Below are positions 1 to 8,216 of a stretch of 64,000 bases of DNA, piece by piece. The notes under the pieces were generated by a model, which was given only the letters and a program-made list of their open reading frames with translations, ran no database searches and was not told the origin of the DNA. Numbering within the stretch: position 1 is the first letter of the stretch; every line of letters begins with the position of its first letter. This DNA is from Knoellia locipacati (lineage in GTDB: Bacteria; Actinomycetota; Actinomycetes; Actinomycetales; Dermatophilaceae): assembly GCF_007992835.1 (NCBI RefSeq), contig NZ_BKBA01000013.1:1-64000 (forward strand), given 5' to 3'. The position numbers and the translations under genes are program-made.

Positions 1-36
1 CCCCCCCCCCCGCCCCGGGGGGACGTTCATCCCTCT

Positions 37-738
37 CTATCTCAGAGTGGAGGTCCACAGGGCGACGTCAAGGTGCCGCAGCATGCCGTTGGGGTCACCC
101 ACTGACACTCCGTCCATCCCGGCTGCCTCGTCAACGATGTCCCGCAGGGCTGCCATGAGCTCGTTGTCGCTCAAGAGGTGACAGAAGACCTGCCAGTCAG
201 CCGCGTAGGAGCGCAACTCCCACGTCCCGAGAAGCTGTCGCACCCGCTTGTCCCGAATGGGAAAGAGGTCTGGACGCTTCCGCGCACAGAGCTTGGAGGC
301 GGTCACCCATGCGTCGGAAGTCTTTGCTGCCACGGGTCGAAGGGCCGCCTTAACGCCGTCGTAGAACTCGCTCATCGCGTCCAGCGTCTCGGGTCCGGCG
401 GTTTGCAGATTGAGGTCCACCGCCAGGGCGTTGCTCGCGAGCAGCCGGTTGAGATGCGTTGATGTGGGGCAGGGCTCGGTCAACCGGCGCACAGCGATCT
501 GAGGAATATCAACAGAGAGAAGGTGCACTGCAAGCAGGTCGCTTCCTCCGATCGAGAAGGGATCGTTGGGGTTGAGCTCGGAGAAGGTTGCCCCGGCGTA
601 GTTGCTCTCGCGCCTGTAGTAGGCAGCCACCCGTTCGGCAACGTCATCGGCGCTCAGGACTTCCCGAGTTCTATCCGCGGCGTGACCCAAGATGTTCGGA
701 GCGGTGGGGGTCCAAGCTTCGGGTAGTCCAGCAAACAC
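37..738 (-). CDS. DUF6308 family protein
   Basis: A 233-residue protein resembling the actinobacterial DUF6308 family. It has the family-like segment SDLLAVHLLSVDIP near residues 66-79, a central W-V-T-A-S-K-L-C-A-R-K-R-P stretch around residues 143-155, and a C-terminal helical part. The function of the family is unknown. The start is a GTG at 738, preceded by AGGA about eight bases upstream. Base composition is less GC-rich than the housekeeping genes further right, which fits an accessory origin. It is divergent from the nuclease-like gene at 893. The family assignment comes from remembered sequence style, so it is moderately sure. Confidence 0.65.
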   Translation of the reverse strand: MFAGLPEAWTPTAPNILGHAADRTREVLSADDVAERVAAYYRRESNYAGATFSELNPNDPFSIGGSDLLAVHLLSVDIPQIAVRRLTEPCPTSTHLNRLLASNALAVDLNLQTAGPETLDAMSEFYDGVKAALRPVAAKTSDAWVTASKLCARKRPDLFPIRDKRVRQLLGTWELRSYAADWQVFCHLLSDNELMAALRDIVDEAAGMDGVSVGDPNGMLRHLDVALWTSTLR

Positions 739-892
739 TTAGACGTCCTGTCGTTGAGCGGCGCGATCGGGAGGCGTGGCGTCATCGCCGCAGCACCCAA
801 CCCGACACTAAGACCCCCCTCCGACTTTGGGGGTGAACCGTCACGGAGAATGCAGTCGCTAGGGCTCAGCGGTCGCTGCGGCGTGCTAGACC

Positions 893-1549
893 ATGGGCGT
901 GACCAAAGCCAACCGACCAACCGGGCTCGACTTCGTCCAAGGCAAGACCCGCTTCGACATCATCGTGGAACTGCTCCGTGAAGTCGGTGACGACATTGCC
1001 TCCCGCGATCGGATCGCCTTGGCGACATCGTTCTCACACGGTGAGAGTGCGTGGGTTGCCGAGACGGCTTGGCAGGCGGCCCACCGGGGGCTGCACGTCA
1101 AGCGAGAAGCCTCCGTTGGCGGCGTGCCCCGCGTTGACCTAGAAGTGGCGGGCACCGCGGTCGAGTTCAAGTCGACCTTCGCGTCATGGGCTCTCAATCC
1201 CGCTACCGCGACCGAGTGGGAGAAGTGGCTTGGCGCGGACGTCGATAAGCTCAAGGCAGGAAAGAACCCAGGGGTCGTTGTCGTCACCACTGCGGCTCTC
1301 ACCATGGGCGTCGCGCATCAGCGCCAGGCCTTCAAGGTCATGTACGGAGACCCCGCCCATGGCGATCTCGATCCGCAACAGCTCCTCGAAGAGGGTGTCC
1401 GAGCGATCGACACGGTTCTGCGACCTCGCTGCGCTCAGGTGCATCGCGTGGACCTGCACCCGGGCACTGTCCCGCTGAACGGCGGCTCCGTGTTCCTGAC
1501 CGCGCTGGTCGGGGCGGTAAACATGCAAGCCGTTCGTGCGGGTGCTTAA
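893..1549 (+). CDS. Protein with PD-(D/E)XK nuclease-like signature
   Basis: A 218-residue protein of unknown family. Residues 82-93 contain an Asp (D82), then Glu-Phe-Lys (E91, K93) separated by a short turn, and a hydrophobic strand (GVVVVTT) follows at residues 127-133. This D-x8-E-x-K arrangement between beta strands is the core of the PD-(D/E)XK nuclease fold, so a DNA-cleaving or degenerate nuclease role is inferred, not shown. The ATG at 893 has no clear Shine-Dalgarno sequence. The next gene begins 60 bases downstream on the same strand and may be co-transcribed. Composition is less GC-rich than the core genes. Confidence 0.6.
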   Translation: MGVTKANRPTGLDFVQGKTRFDIIVELLREVGDDIASRDRIALATSFSHGESAWVAETAWQAAHRGLHVKREASVGGVPRVDLEVAGTAVEFKSTFASWALNPATATEWEKWLGADVDKLKAGKNPGVVVVTTAALTMGVAHQRQAFKVMYGDPAHGDLDPQQLLEEGVRAIDTVLRPRCAQVHRVDLHPGTVPLNGGSVFLTALVGAVNMQAVRAGA

Positions 1550-1609
1550 GGGCGGACTGGGCATCAGCCGTCGAGCCAACCGGACCGTACCAGTCCCCCA
1601 AGGCAGTCC

Positions 1610-2101
1610 GTGGGTGCTTCACTGAGCCACATGGACAGTGCTTGGGTCGGGGTTGTAGGTGCCGTTGTCGGAGCGGTGGCGTCCTATCCGTTTCAAGTGC
1701 TCCATGCCAAACGTACAGACGCGTACTCCCGGTCACAGCAGTTGCGGACCGAACGAGTCGCGGTCTACAGCAGCTTCGCCGAGAAGATCATGGACTGGCG
1801 ACGGTCCCAGAACCGCCGGAAGAAGCGCAGTTTCGGGCGGGAAGCCTCAGGCAGCGCAGACCCAGTGATTAGTGACGAGAACCAGCGCGTGCGAGCCGCC
1901 GCTTGGTCGGCCTACTACCGGGTGAAGCTCCTTTGCGACGACCCCGAAATCGACCGAGTGGCGTTCGAAGCTCTTGAGTGCGTCAGTCGGATGAAGGACG
2001 CGCTGACCCTCGAGGAGGTGCAAGCCGTAGGTGAAGAAGTCCGCGCAAAGCTGGAGCGCTTTCTAAGGGAAGCATCCCGACAGACTCGGTCATCCACCTG
2101 A
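1610..2101 (+). CDS. Membrane-anchored helical hypothetical protein
   Basis: A 163-residue protein from a GTG at 1610, or 156 residues from an ATG at 1631. Residues about 10-27 form one transmembrane segment (WVGVVGAVVGAVASYPFQ). The rest is a basic then acidic, mostly helical cytoplasmic part rich in Arg, Glu and Lys, with a predicted amphipathic C-terminal helix. I do not recognise a family. It lies just downstream of the nuclease-like gene on the same strand. Small single-span proteins like this are common in accessory islands, but no function can be assigned. Confidence 0.55.
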   Translation: MGASLSHMDSAWVGVVGAVVGAVASYPFQVLHAKRTDAYSRSQQLRTERVAVYSSFAEKIMDWRRSQNRRKKRSFGREASGSADPVISDENQRVRAAAWSAYYRVKLLCDDPEIDRVAFEALECVSRMKDALTLEEVQAVGEEVRAKLERFLREASRQTRSST

Positions 2102-3067
2102 CTAGCTCACGCATGCGTGCGCTCTCTGCGTGCGTTGTGCGGGTGATGGGAGCAACCCAGCGACCCCAGCTCTTGATGGCCGTTCATGCCGACTCGCTCG
2201 ACGCCCAGTGGGCTTAACACCTGGCCCTACATCTGTCTGCTCGGACGACGGCAGAGTTCTGGCAAAAGACACTGAGCAACAGTTGACGGGTTGTATATCC
2301 AGGTTAGGAGGGCAGAGTTCGGCCCTAAGAGACTGCTGGCAATCCCAAGCGGTCCTGAGAGCTGCGAACTCTCCCACCAACCGGTATCCGTGGTCAGTGT
2401 GGGGGCAGGTGTCTGGACACCCACCAACCTCCGCTTGTGAGGCCGTCGTCCGGAGGATCACGTTCTCCCTGATCCCTACCGCGGGCTAGCTCTGGGTCTC
2501 CACACCCTCGCGGGGTCCTGTGCGGCGGTCCGAGACACAGGCCGTACCCAGAGTCATCCACACCGCGTCGTTGAGGTGCGGACCCTTCTACCTGACAGTC
2601 AACACCCGATGCGGACTGACGCAAGACCCTCAGACCGCTCAAGACAGGCTCGAGGGCAGGCTGCGCCTCTCCGACGAGACCAAGGCGAGCCGTTCGCTTC
2701 AGATCCCTCCACTTCAATCCTCTTCGCTGAAGCGGCGCAAGCGGCCAAGTTGACCTCGCCAACGGTCCGCAAAAAGTCCGCAAGAGGATCGAGCACCACC
2801 ACTTCTCACCAACGCTATCAACGCAAACGCGCAGGTCAGGGCCGCGCCACCAACGCTGACCCGCACTCACCAACATGCGGGGCGATCTCGAGATGTACTT
2901 CGACATCTGATCGAGCGTGTGTTCCCCGTGCGGGAACGTTGAGGGGCCGGAGGGAACATTTCCCTCCGGCCCCTCAGTCTTTCCTCCGTATGCCGGGACC
3001 TTGGGCCCATCTCGCGCGTCACCGCTGTGGCGATGCTGGGGTTCATCGACCCGCGAAGGAGGACACC
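2102..3067. other. Gene-poor intergenic stretch
   Basis: About 966 bases with no convincing gene. Several open frames exist on both strands, but none shows a recognisable domain, good start context or core-like codon use. The composition is less GC-rich than the rest of the window. I found no tRNA T-arm or acceptor stem. A perfect 16-bp hairpin lies at 2941-2975 and a smaller inverted repeat (GTTCCC/GGGAAC) at 2921-2937. It may hold decayed accessory genes, but I cannot name one. Confidence 0.5.
2941..2975. terminator. Perfect 16-bp inverted repeat, terminator-like
   Basis: Arms at 2941-2956 and 2960-2975 are perfectly complementary with a 3-base loop (CAT). The stem is GC-rich and followed on the plus strand by AGTCTTTCC, so it could end plus-strand transcripts coming from the left. 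No recognised gene ends close to it; the nearest upstream plus gene stops at 2101. Confidence 0.55.
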
Positions 3068-3619
3068 ATGCGAGCACTCCCGGGAGACCACATCATCCTG
3101 GCGCCGCCGTCCGTCGACGGCCCGCTGCGTGAGGGCGAGGTGATCGAGACGAGGGGTCAGGAGGGCCAGCCGCCCTATGTCGTGCGATGGAGCGACGGGC
3201 ACGAGGGACTGCTCTACCCCGGACCGGGTTCGGTCCTGCGCGTGGAGTCGGCCCACGGGAGCCACACGGCGCTGGAGCCGGTGGCCGGCGGCGAAGCGGC
3301 TGCGTCGGTGGCTCCCCACCCTGAGCACGCGCCCTCGGGCATGCACCTGCACGCGAGGGACTGGACCGTGAGGATCAGCGTGCTGGGTGACGAAGACGAT
3401 GCGGAGGCGCGTGTGGTCCTCGTGGCCGACTCGCCCCGACACCTCACCGCCCACGGTCACAGCCACCGGAGCTCCGGCGACCGACCGGTGCCCGAGATCG
3501 GGGACGAGGTCGCCGTGGCCCGGGCCCTGCGGCGGCTCGCGGATCGCCTGCTCGGCACTGCTGCCGACGACATCCAGGGCGTCACGGGTGAGCACGACGT
3601 GACGCTCCGCAGCCGCTAG
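3068..3619 (+). CDS. DUF1918-DUF1876 fusion protein
   Basis: A 183-residue protein. Residues 1-60 match the DUF1918 style (GDHIILAPPSVDGPLREGEV, then VVRWSDGHEGLLYPGPGS), a small beta-rich domain common in actinobacteria. Residues about 95-183 match DUF1876, a double-stranded-RNA-binding-like fold (WTVRISVLGDEDDAEARVVL, then a helix ending in RALRRLADRLL). Neither domain has an established function. The ATG at 3068 is preceded by a strong GAAGGAGGA Shine-Dalgarno, which decides the start; the same frame stays open far upstream, but that extension has no support. The gene is convergent with ctlX across a hairpin terminator. Confidence 0.8.
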   Translation: MRALPGDHIILAPPSVDGPLREGEVIETRGQEGQPPYVVRWSDGHEGLLYPGPGSVLRVESAHGSHTALEPVAGGEAAASVAPHPEHAPSGMHLHARDWTVRISVLGDEDDAEARVVLVADSPRHLTAHGHSHRSSGDRPVPEIGDEVAVARALRRLADRLLGTAADDIQGVTGEHDVTLRSR

Positions 3620-3633
3620 ACCTCGGGACGAGA

Positions 3634-3680
3634 TAGCACGACACGCCGCACCCGGCGCACGGGAACGGCGTGTCGTGCTA
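3634..3680. terminator. Bidirectional hairpin terminator between convergent genes
   Basis: Perfect 15-bp arms at 3634-3648 and 3666-3680, extended by four more pairs after one mismatch (to 3629 and 3685), with a 17-base loop. It lies between the stop of the DUF1918 gene (3619) and the stop of ctlX (3707), as expected for a shared terminator. Confidence 0.75.
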
Positions 3681-3706
3681 CCTCGACGGGCGGTGCCCGG
3701 TCGGGC

Positions 3707-4747
3707 TCAGTCCTCGAAGAGGTCCTGGCCGTCGATGGTCTCGGCGTTCTCGTCGATGGCCTCGACGAGCGCGGTCGGCTCGGCATCCGCCTGGGGTCGC
3801 CGGTCGAGGTGGACGCCGGCGATCATGCAGCGCACCGAACCACCGGCGAGCTCGATCGTCGGGATGTCGACCGCGATGATCTCGCACGACTCCTCGATGG
3901 CGGCCACCTGGTCGGGCCGCAGGCTGCGCCGGGCACGCGCCGACATCGCCATGACGTAGCGGCGCTTGCCCGTGTCGGTGCGCCCGCACAGCTCGACGGC
4001 GTTGCCGGCGAACTCACGGATCTGCTCCTCGGTGAGCTCGACGATCGTGCGTCCGGTGACGGAGAGCCGTTCGCGGACCTGCTCGCGGCGGACCTCGTCC
4101 GGGATCATGTCGAGCGCAATGAGGGCGACGTCGGTGCCGATGCAGGCGATGACGTTGGTGTGGTAGACCGGCACGCCCTCGGAGTCGACGGCGTCAAACG
4201 CCATCGGCTCGTAGCCGAAGTCGGTGCAGAAGCGCTCGAGCACGGCGATGTCGGCTCGGTGGCTGCGTGCGGTGTACGCGACCCGTGAGACGTGGTCGAG
4301 GACCATCGCGCCGGTCCCCTCGAGGAAGATCCCGTCCGGCTCGAGGCCGGAGTAGTCGACGATGGCCTGCACCCGGTAGTCGCTCTTGAGCATCTCGAGG
4401 ACGTCGGCGCGCCGCTCGTGGCGGCGGTTGGAGGCGTACATCGGGTAGACCGCGACGTAGCCGCCCGCGTGGGTCGACAGCCAGTTGTTGGGGAACACGC
4501 TGTCGGGGCGGGTGTGGTCCTCGTCGGCGAAGACGTGCACCCGGACGCCGGCCTCCCTCAGGGCAGCAGCGAGGGCGTCCATCTCGGCGAGCGCGGTCGC
4601 CGAGACCGTCTCGTCGCTCTGGCCCGACGGCACGTCACGCTGGAACGCGTTGTCGGCGGCGGTGGCCGGGTTCGGCAGGAACTTCTCGGCGCGGACGAGG
4701 ATGACAGCGGAAGGGGCCTGAGCACTCACGGACGGAATGTAGTCCAT
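3707..4747 (-). CDS. ctlX: Citrulline hydrolase / arginine deiminase-related protein (CtlX)
   Basis: A 346-residue guanidino-group-modifying enzyme of the pentein fold, close to the CtlX (citrulline utilisation hydrolase) and dimethylarginine dimethylaminohydrolase-like families. Visible active-site elements are the acidic loop PDSVFPNNW (residues about 81-89), the catalytic His in VYHTNV (about 195-200) and the nucleophilic Cys in GSVRCMIAGVHL (about 305-316). It should hydrolyse citrulline or a related ureido/guanidino compound in the cytoplasm, feeding ornithine metabolism; ornithine aminotransferase is also in this window at 62400. The start is an ATG at 4747, 29 bases after the glycine-rich gene upstream. 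Confidence 0.85.
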   Translation of the reverse strand: MDYIPSVSAQAPSAVILVRAEKFLPNPATAADNAFQRDVPSGQSDETVSATALAEMDALAAALREAGVRVHVFADEDHTRPDSVFPNNWLSTHAGGYVAVYPMYASNRRHERRADVLEMLKSDYRVQAIVDYSGLEPDGIFLEGTGAMVLDHVSRVAYTARSHRADIAVLERFCTDFGYEPMAFDAVDSEGVPVYHTNVIACIGTDVALIALDMIPDEVRREQVRERLSVTGRTIVELTEEQIREFAGNAVELCGRTDTGKRRYVMAMSARARRSLRPDQVAAIEESCEIIAVDIPTIELAGGSVRCMIAGVHLDRRPQADAEPTALVEAIDENAETIDGQDLFED

Positions 4748-4776
4748 GGGGACTCAGGCCCCGAAACTCCCGCTGG

Positions 4777-5598
4777 TCAGAACCCGCCGCCGAAGTCCCC
4801 TCCCCCGAAGTCGCCACCGCCGAAGTCACTGCCACCGAAGTCACCGCCACCGAAGTCGCCACCACCACCGAGGTCCGAGCCACCGACGTCCGAGCCACCG
4901 CCGTCGGACACTCCGGAGTCACCGACGCCAGCGTCGCCAGCACCGTCTCCACCGCTGCCGTCACCGGTCCCGGCGTCCCCGCCCGCACCCGAGTCGCCCG
5001 AGTCACCCGAGTCGCCGGCCTCGGCCGCCTCGGGCGAGGAGCCGTAGTCGTTGAACAGGGCGTCGGCGATGGCCGACCCGACGACGACACCGGCGATGGT
5101 GCCCATCATCGAGCCCATGAGCGTGCCGCCCATGCCGGCGCCACCGAACCCGCCCCGTCCGAACGTGCGCTCCAGCGTGCCGGGCTGGCGCATCTCGGCA
5201 CGGGTCGCAGCACGGGCGAGGTCCTGTGGCTGGGCGCTCATGGGCGCCTCGCCCTGGGGTGCGTCCTGGCGCAGCCCCTCGAGGACCTGCTGGCGCTGGT
5301 CGGGGGTGAGGCGTCCGAACGCCTCGGCGTGGACCTGCTCGAGGGTCTCGGGCGGCGCCGTGCGCAGGAGGTAGCGGTAGCGGGCGATCGCGCGGGCGTC
5401 GTCACCCGACGCCCCTGCGTCACCCGACGCCCCACCCGCAGCCGACGCCCCGCCCGCACCTTGGAACTGCTGGGACTGCTGCTGTGGCTGTCCGGACGAC
5501 GTCCCCTGCGTCGTCCACGACCCGCCCCCAGCACCGGGCGCACCCGCCTGGCCCTGCATGCGTGGCTCGCGTCCGAGGAGCTTGTCGAGGAAACCCAT
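4777..5598 (-). CDS. Hypothetical protein with glycine-rich C-terminal repeats
   Basis: A 273-residue protein starting MGFLDKLLG. Residues about 1-60 are low-complexity Gly/Gln/Ala. Residues about 65-140 form a helical region (ARYRYLLRTAPPETLEQ, then LTPDQRQQVLEGL) typical of conserved actinobacterial proteins of unknown function. A short Gly/Met-rich hydrophobic segment near residues 155-185 (GTLMGSMMGTIAGVVVGSAI) may insert in or associate with the membrane. The tail is a run of GGSD and GGGDFGG repeats. No catalytic motif is visible. It precedes ctlX on the same strand. I do not know its function. Confidence 0.65.
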   Translation of the reverse strand: MGFLDKLLGREPRMQGQAGAPGAGGGSWTTQGTSSGQPQQQSQQFQGAGGASAAGGASGDAGASGDDARAIARYRYLLRTAPPETLEQVHAEAFGRLTPDQRQQVLEGLRQDAPQGEAPMSAQPQDLARAATRAEMRQPGTLERTFGRGGFGGAGMGGTLMGSMMGTIAGVVVGSAIADALFNDYGSSPEAAEAGDSGDSGDSGAGGDAGTGDGSGGDGAGDAGVGDSGVSDGGGSDVGGSDLGGGGDFGGGDFGGSDFGGGDFGGGDFGGGF

Positions 5599-5664
5599 CG
5601 TTCGTCCTCCCGTCGTGGCGCATCCGGTGATGCGGCCTCGCTCCCAGCATGCCCCAGACGGAGG

Positions 5665-6447
5665 TCAGCGAGTCAGGGCGAGCGACCCCAGTGCGACGAG
5701 CCAGCTGACGAAGCTGCCGACCAGGAAGTACTCGGTGACCTGGTCGATGCCATCGCCCTTGATCGTGGCGTCGTCCTTGATCGTGGAGTCGTCCTTGGCC
5801 GACTGCAGCTCCGGGAAGCGGATGAGGCCCTTGGCGGCGATGACGACGCTCGCCGCGGTGATCTGGCCAGCGAGCCCGAGCCCGAGGATGAAGATGCGCT
5901 CCATCGGACCCAGCAGCCGGCCGCCCTTGAGCCGGTCGGAGGGCTCGCTCTCACGCGTGTGGCCCGAGCGAGCCGACGGTCGCATCGCGCCCACGCTCAC
6001 GAGCACGAGCCGGACGATGACGTTGCCGGTGGAGAGGTTTGCGACGAACAGTCCTGTCACGAGCAGCAACCGGTCGACCGGCTCGTCGCCGGCGAACGGC
6101 AGGTCCGCCCACCCGAGCCAGTCAGCCAACGGACCACCGGCCGTGCTGGCCAGCCCCGAGGTGGCCACGAGCGCGACCGCGGTCCCACCGAGGACGAGCA
6201 GCGCCTGTGCGTGCCCGCCACCTCGGCGCAGGGAGCGCTCGGACAGCGCGACCCAGCCGACGAGGGGCACGACCGAGGCGATGAGCGCGACGAGGTCGGC
6301 CGCACCGGTGAGTCCGGCGAGCAGCCCGACCCCGACGACGACGAGCGCGCCGACCGGCACGGCCGAGCGTCGGACGAGCCGGGAGTCGACGGCGCGGAGC
6401 AGGTCGGCGGTGCCGACGCCGAGCAGCCAGACGGCGAGCCACGTCAT
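5665..6447 (-). CDS. Polytopic membrane protein linked to SatD
   Basis: A 260-residue integral membrane protein with about seven hydrophobic segments, beginning MTWLAVWLLGVGTADLL and ending in FLVGSFVSWLVALGSL. The ATG at 6447 overlaps the stop of the SatD gene (ATGA), so the two are translationally coupled and probably act together. A charged loop with two near-identical DDSTIK/DDATIK units lies near residues 225-240. No family is recognised; it could be the membrane partner of the SatD regulator. Confidence 0.7.
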   Translation of the reverse strand: MTWLAVWLLGVGTADLLRAVDSRLVRRSAVPVGALVVVGVGLLAGLTGAADLVALIASVVPLVGWVALSERSLRRGGGHAQALLVLGGTAVALVATSGLASTAGGPLADWLGWADLPFAGDEPVDRLLLVTGLFVANLSTGNVIVRLVLVSVGAMRPSARSGHTRESEPSDRLKGGRLLGPMERIFILGLGLAGQITAASVVIAAKGLIRFPELQSAKDDSTIKDDATIKGDGIDQVTEYFLVGSFVSWLVALGSLALTR

Positions 6448-7097
6448 GGCAGCGTCCTCAGCAGGTCGTGGCAACGCAGGATGACCGCGAGGCCGTCGGC
6501 CCGCACCCGCTGCGACACCGCCGACGGGCTGATGCCCTCGGCCTCGGCCAGCTCACGTTGTGTCATCCCCTCGAGCAGTCCTCTCAACAGTCGCCCCGAC
6601 CTCGCTGACAACGAGCCAACCATGTGGTCCTGACAGTGCAGGGCGGCGTCGACGGCGACCGCGGTCCCCATCTCGTCGCGCTCCCCCTCTGCGAGCCGGT
6701 ATGCCGTGTGCACCTGTCCCAGCGCGGCCCGCTGCGCCTGGTCCTCGACGGCGACGATGGCCTCGCGGGCCGCCCACCAGGCGGGCCCGTCCTTGATGCC
6801 GCGCACCTCGTCGAGCGTGGTGGTCGTGCCCCGCCCGAGCCCGTATCGGGTGTCCGCGTGCGGGAGGAGGACGACCCGGGCGCGCAGTGCGGCGTCGAGT
6901 GCGGCCCCGAGGTGGGGGTAGACACCCTGGAACTCGTCGCCGACCGTGACCTCGAGCGGCTCGAGGTGCTCGACCCGGTCGTTGGTGTCGGCAAGGGCGG
7001 CCTCGACCGCACGGTGCAGGCCGCGACGGTCGGTGCTCGCGCGTGAGGCCACGACGTCCCCGATGAGGACGACAGGTGAGAGCTGAACTTCCGGCAT
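6444..7097 (-). CDS. SatD family protein
   Basis: A 217-residue protein of the SatD family, named after a gene of the Streptococcus secretion and acid tolerance locus; its biochemical function is unknown. The N-terminal part (VVLIGDVVASR, then VGDEFQGVYPHL near residues 50-65) is the typical SatD core, and residues about 170-205 form a helix-turn-helix (MTQRELAEAEGISPSAVSQRV), suggesting DNA binding. The ATG at 7097 has no Shine-Dalgarno but sits six bases after a TATGAT box, suggesting a leaderless transcript. Its stop overlaps the start of the membrane-protein gene. Confidence 0.8.
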   Translation of the reverse strand: MPEVQLSPVVLIGDVVASRASTDRRGLHRAVEAALADTNDRVEHLEPLEVTVGDEFQGVYPHLGAALDAALRARVVLLPHADTRYGLGRGTTTTLDEVRGIKDGPAWWAAREAIVAVEDQAQRAALGQVHTAYRLAEGERDEMGTAVAVDAALHCQDHMVGSLSARSGRLLRGLLEGMTQRELAEAEGISPSAVSQRVRADGLAVILRCHDLLRTLP

Positions 7098-7175
7098 CTT
7101 CAGATCATACCTTCATTTGCCGCAACTTCAGTGCGTTGCTTCATATCCACCGAATGAAGTCCCTGGCTGAAGGTC
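7098..7175 (-). promoter_or_regulatory. Probable leaderless satD promoter with repeated CTTCA motifs
   Basis: Read on the minus strand, TATGAT (7109-7104) lies six bases before the satD ATG, the spacing expected when transcription starts at the A of the start codon. No good -35 hexamer is seen. The region is AT-richer than its surroundings and carries CTTCA(T/G) units starting at 7098, 7111, 7126 and 7139, plus an inverted repeat CTTCAT-N9-ATGAAG at 7139-7159. These are candidate operator sites, possibly for SatD itself. Confidence 0.45.
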
Positions 7176-7328
7176 CACGAACTCCAGGTCCACCCTGCGC
7201 GTCTGACCACGCGCTCGCGTTCGCGAGGTCCATGATGGGAGGACGACCCCAGTGGGGCGTGACGACGGGACTCGCCGGTCCCGGACCGCGAGGTTCCCGC
7301 CGCCTGACCACCGAGCTGTGGAGGCGTC

Positions 7329-8216
7329 ATGAGCGGCATCACTTCCCCCGTCCGCACCGAGCGGATCGTCGTCGGCATCGACGGGTCGGCGCACGGATGG
7401 GCGGCCCTGGCCTGGGCGGCCGAGCACGCCTCCCGGAGGTCGATCCCGGTCCACATCATCCATGCCTTCGCCCCCGACATCCCGATGCTCGGCTTCGGCA
7501 GCACGGACCAGACCTCGATCAAGAACGAGGGCGAGCGACTCCTCACCACCGCTCGCGCCCGTGCCCACGCGATCGACCCCACGCTCACGCTGACGACGTC
7601 GCTGCCCCCGGGCTTCGCCTCACCCGCCCTCGTCAAGGCCTCACACGACGCGACCATGGTCGTGCTCGGGGCCGTCGGCCACGGGCTGCTCAGCCGGGCG
7701 ACGATCGGTGCAGTGGCCCAGCAGGTCGCCGCCCACGCCACGTGCCCGGTCGTCATCGTCGGGCACGAGGGCCACAGCGAGACCCCGCACCACCGCGTCG
7801 TCGTCGGCGTCGACGGCTCCACGCCGTCGGCAGCGGCCCTGCACAGCGCCTTCGACTACGCCGCCTCGCAGGAGTCCGAGCTGGTCGTCGTCCACGCCTG
7901 GGAGGCCAAGGGCCCCGAGGACCCGACCCTGAAGACCGACTCGAGCTGGCCGGCATACGAGAGCGACCTCGAGCAGCGGGTCGACCGGGAGATCGCGGCG
8001 AGCAGCGCGGCCCACCCCGCGGTCAAGGTCCGGCACGAGGTCGTGCGCGACTCACCGGTCGCCGCCCTCATCCAGGCCGCCGACACGGCCGACCTCGTCG
8101 TGGTCGGCGCGCGCGGCACCGGCGGCTTCCCGGGCCTGCACCTCGGCTCAGTCTCGAGCCGGCTCCTCGGACGCACGGCCTGCCCGCTCGTCCTCGTGCA
8201 CCCGCGGGAGCTGTGA
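7329..8216 (+). CDS. Tandem universal stress protein
   Basis: A 295-residue protein with two UspA-type domains (about 1-145 and 155-295). Each opens with VVGIDGS or VVGVDGS and ends with a nucleotide-binding loop. The second loop keeps G-x2-G-x9-G-S (GARGTGGFPGLHLGS), whereas the first ends G-A instead of G-S/T, so ATP binding may be weaker there. Such proteins are cytoplasmic stress or dormancy factors. The ATG at 7329 follows GGAGGCGTC. The gene is convergent with ptrB, and their 3' ends overlap by 69 bases. Confidence 0.88.
   Translation: MSGITSPVRTERIVVGIDGSAHGWAALAWAAEHASRRSIPVHIIHAFAPDIPMLGFGSTDQTSIKNEGERLLTTARARAHAIDPTLTLTTSLPPGFASPALVKASHDATMVVLGAVGHGLLSRATIGAVAQQVAAHATCPVVIVGHEGHSETPHHRVVVGVDGSTPSAAALHSAFDYAASQESELVVVHAWEAKGPEDPTLKTDSSWPAYESDLEQRVDREIAASSAAHPAVKVRHEVVRDSPVAALIQAADTADLVVVGARGTGGFPGLHLGSVSSRLLGRTACPLVLVHPREL

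Noticed and set aside
1..36. Poly-C and CCCCGGGG at the left end as a functional element
   Set aside because: It sits at the very edge of the window and could be an assembly or contig-end artefact; nothing nearby supports a function.
2102..3060. Possible transposase remnant or tRNA attachment site
   Set aside because: A few basic, His-rich codons near 2760-2830 recall a transposase end, but there is no catalytic motif, no terminal inverted repeats and no tRNA arms.
2576..3067. N-terminal extension of the DUF1918 protein
   Set aside because: The ATG at 3068 has a strong Shine-Dalgarno and gives the normal family start; the upstream part crosses a perfect hairpin and has no similarity to known domains.
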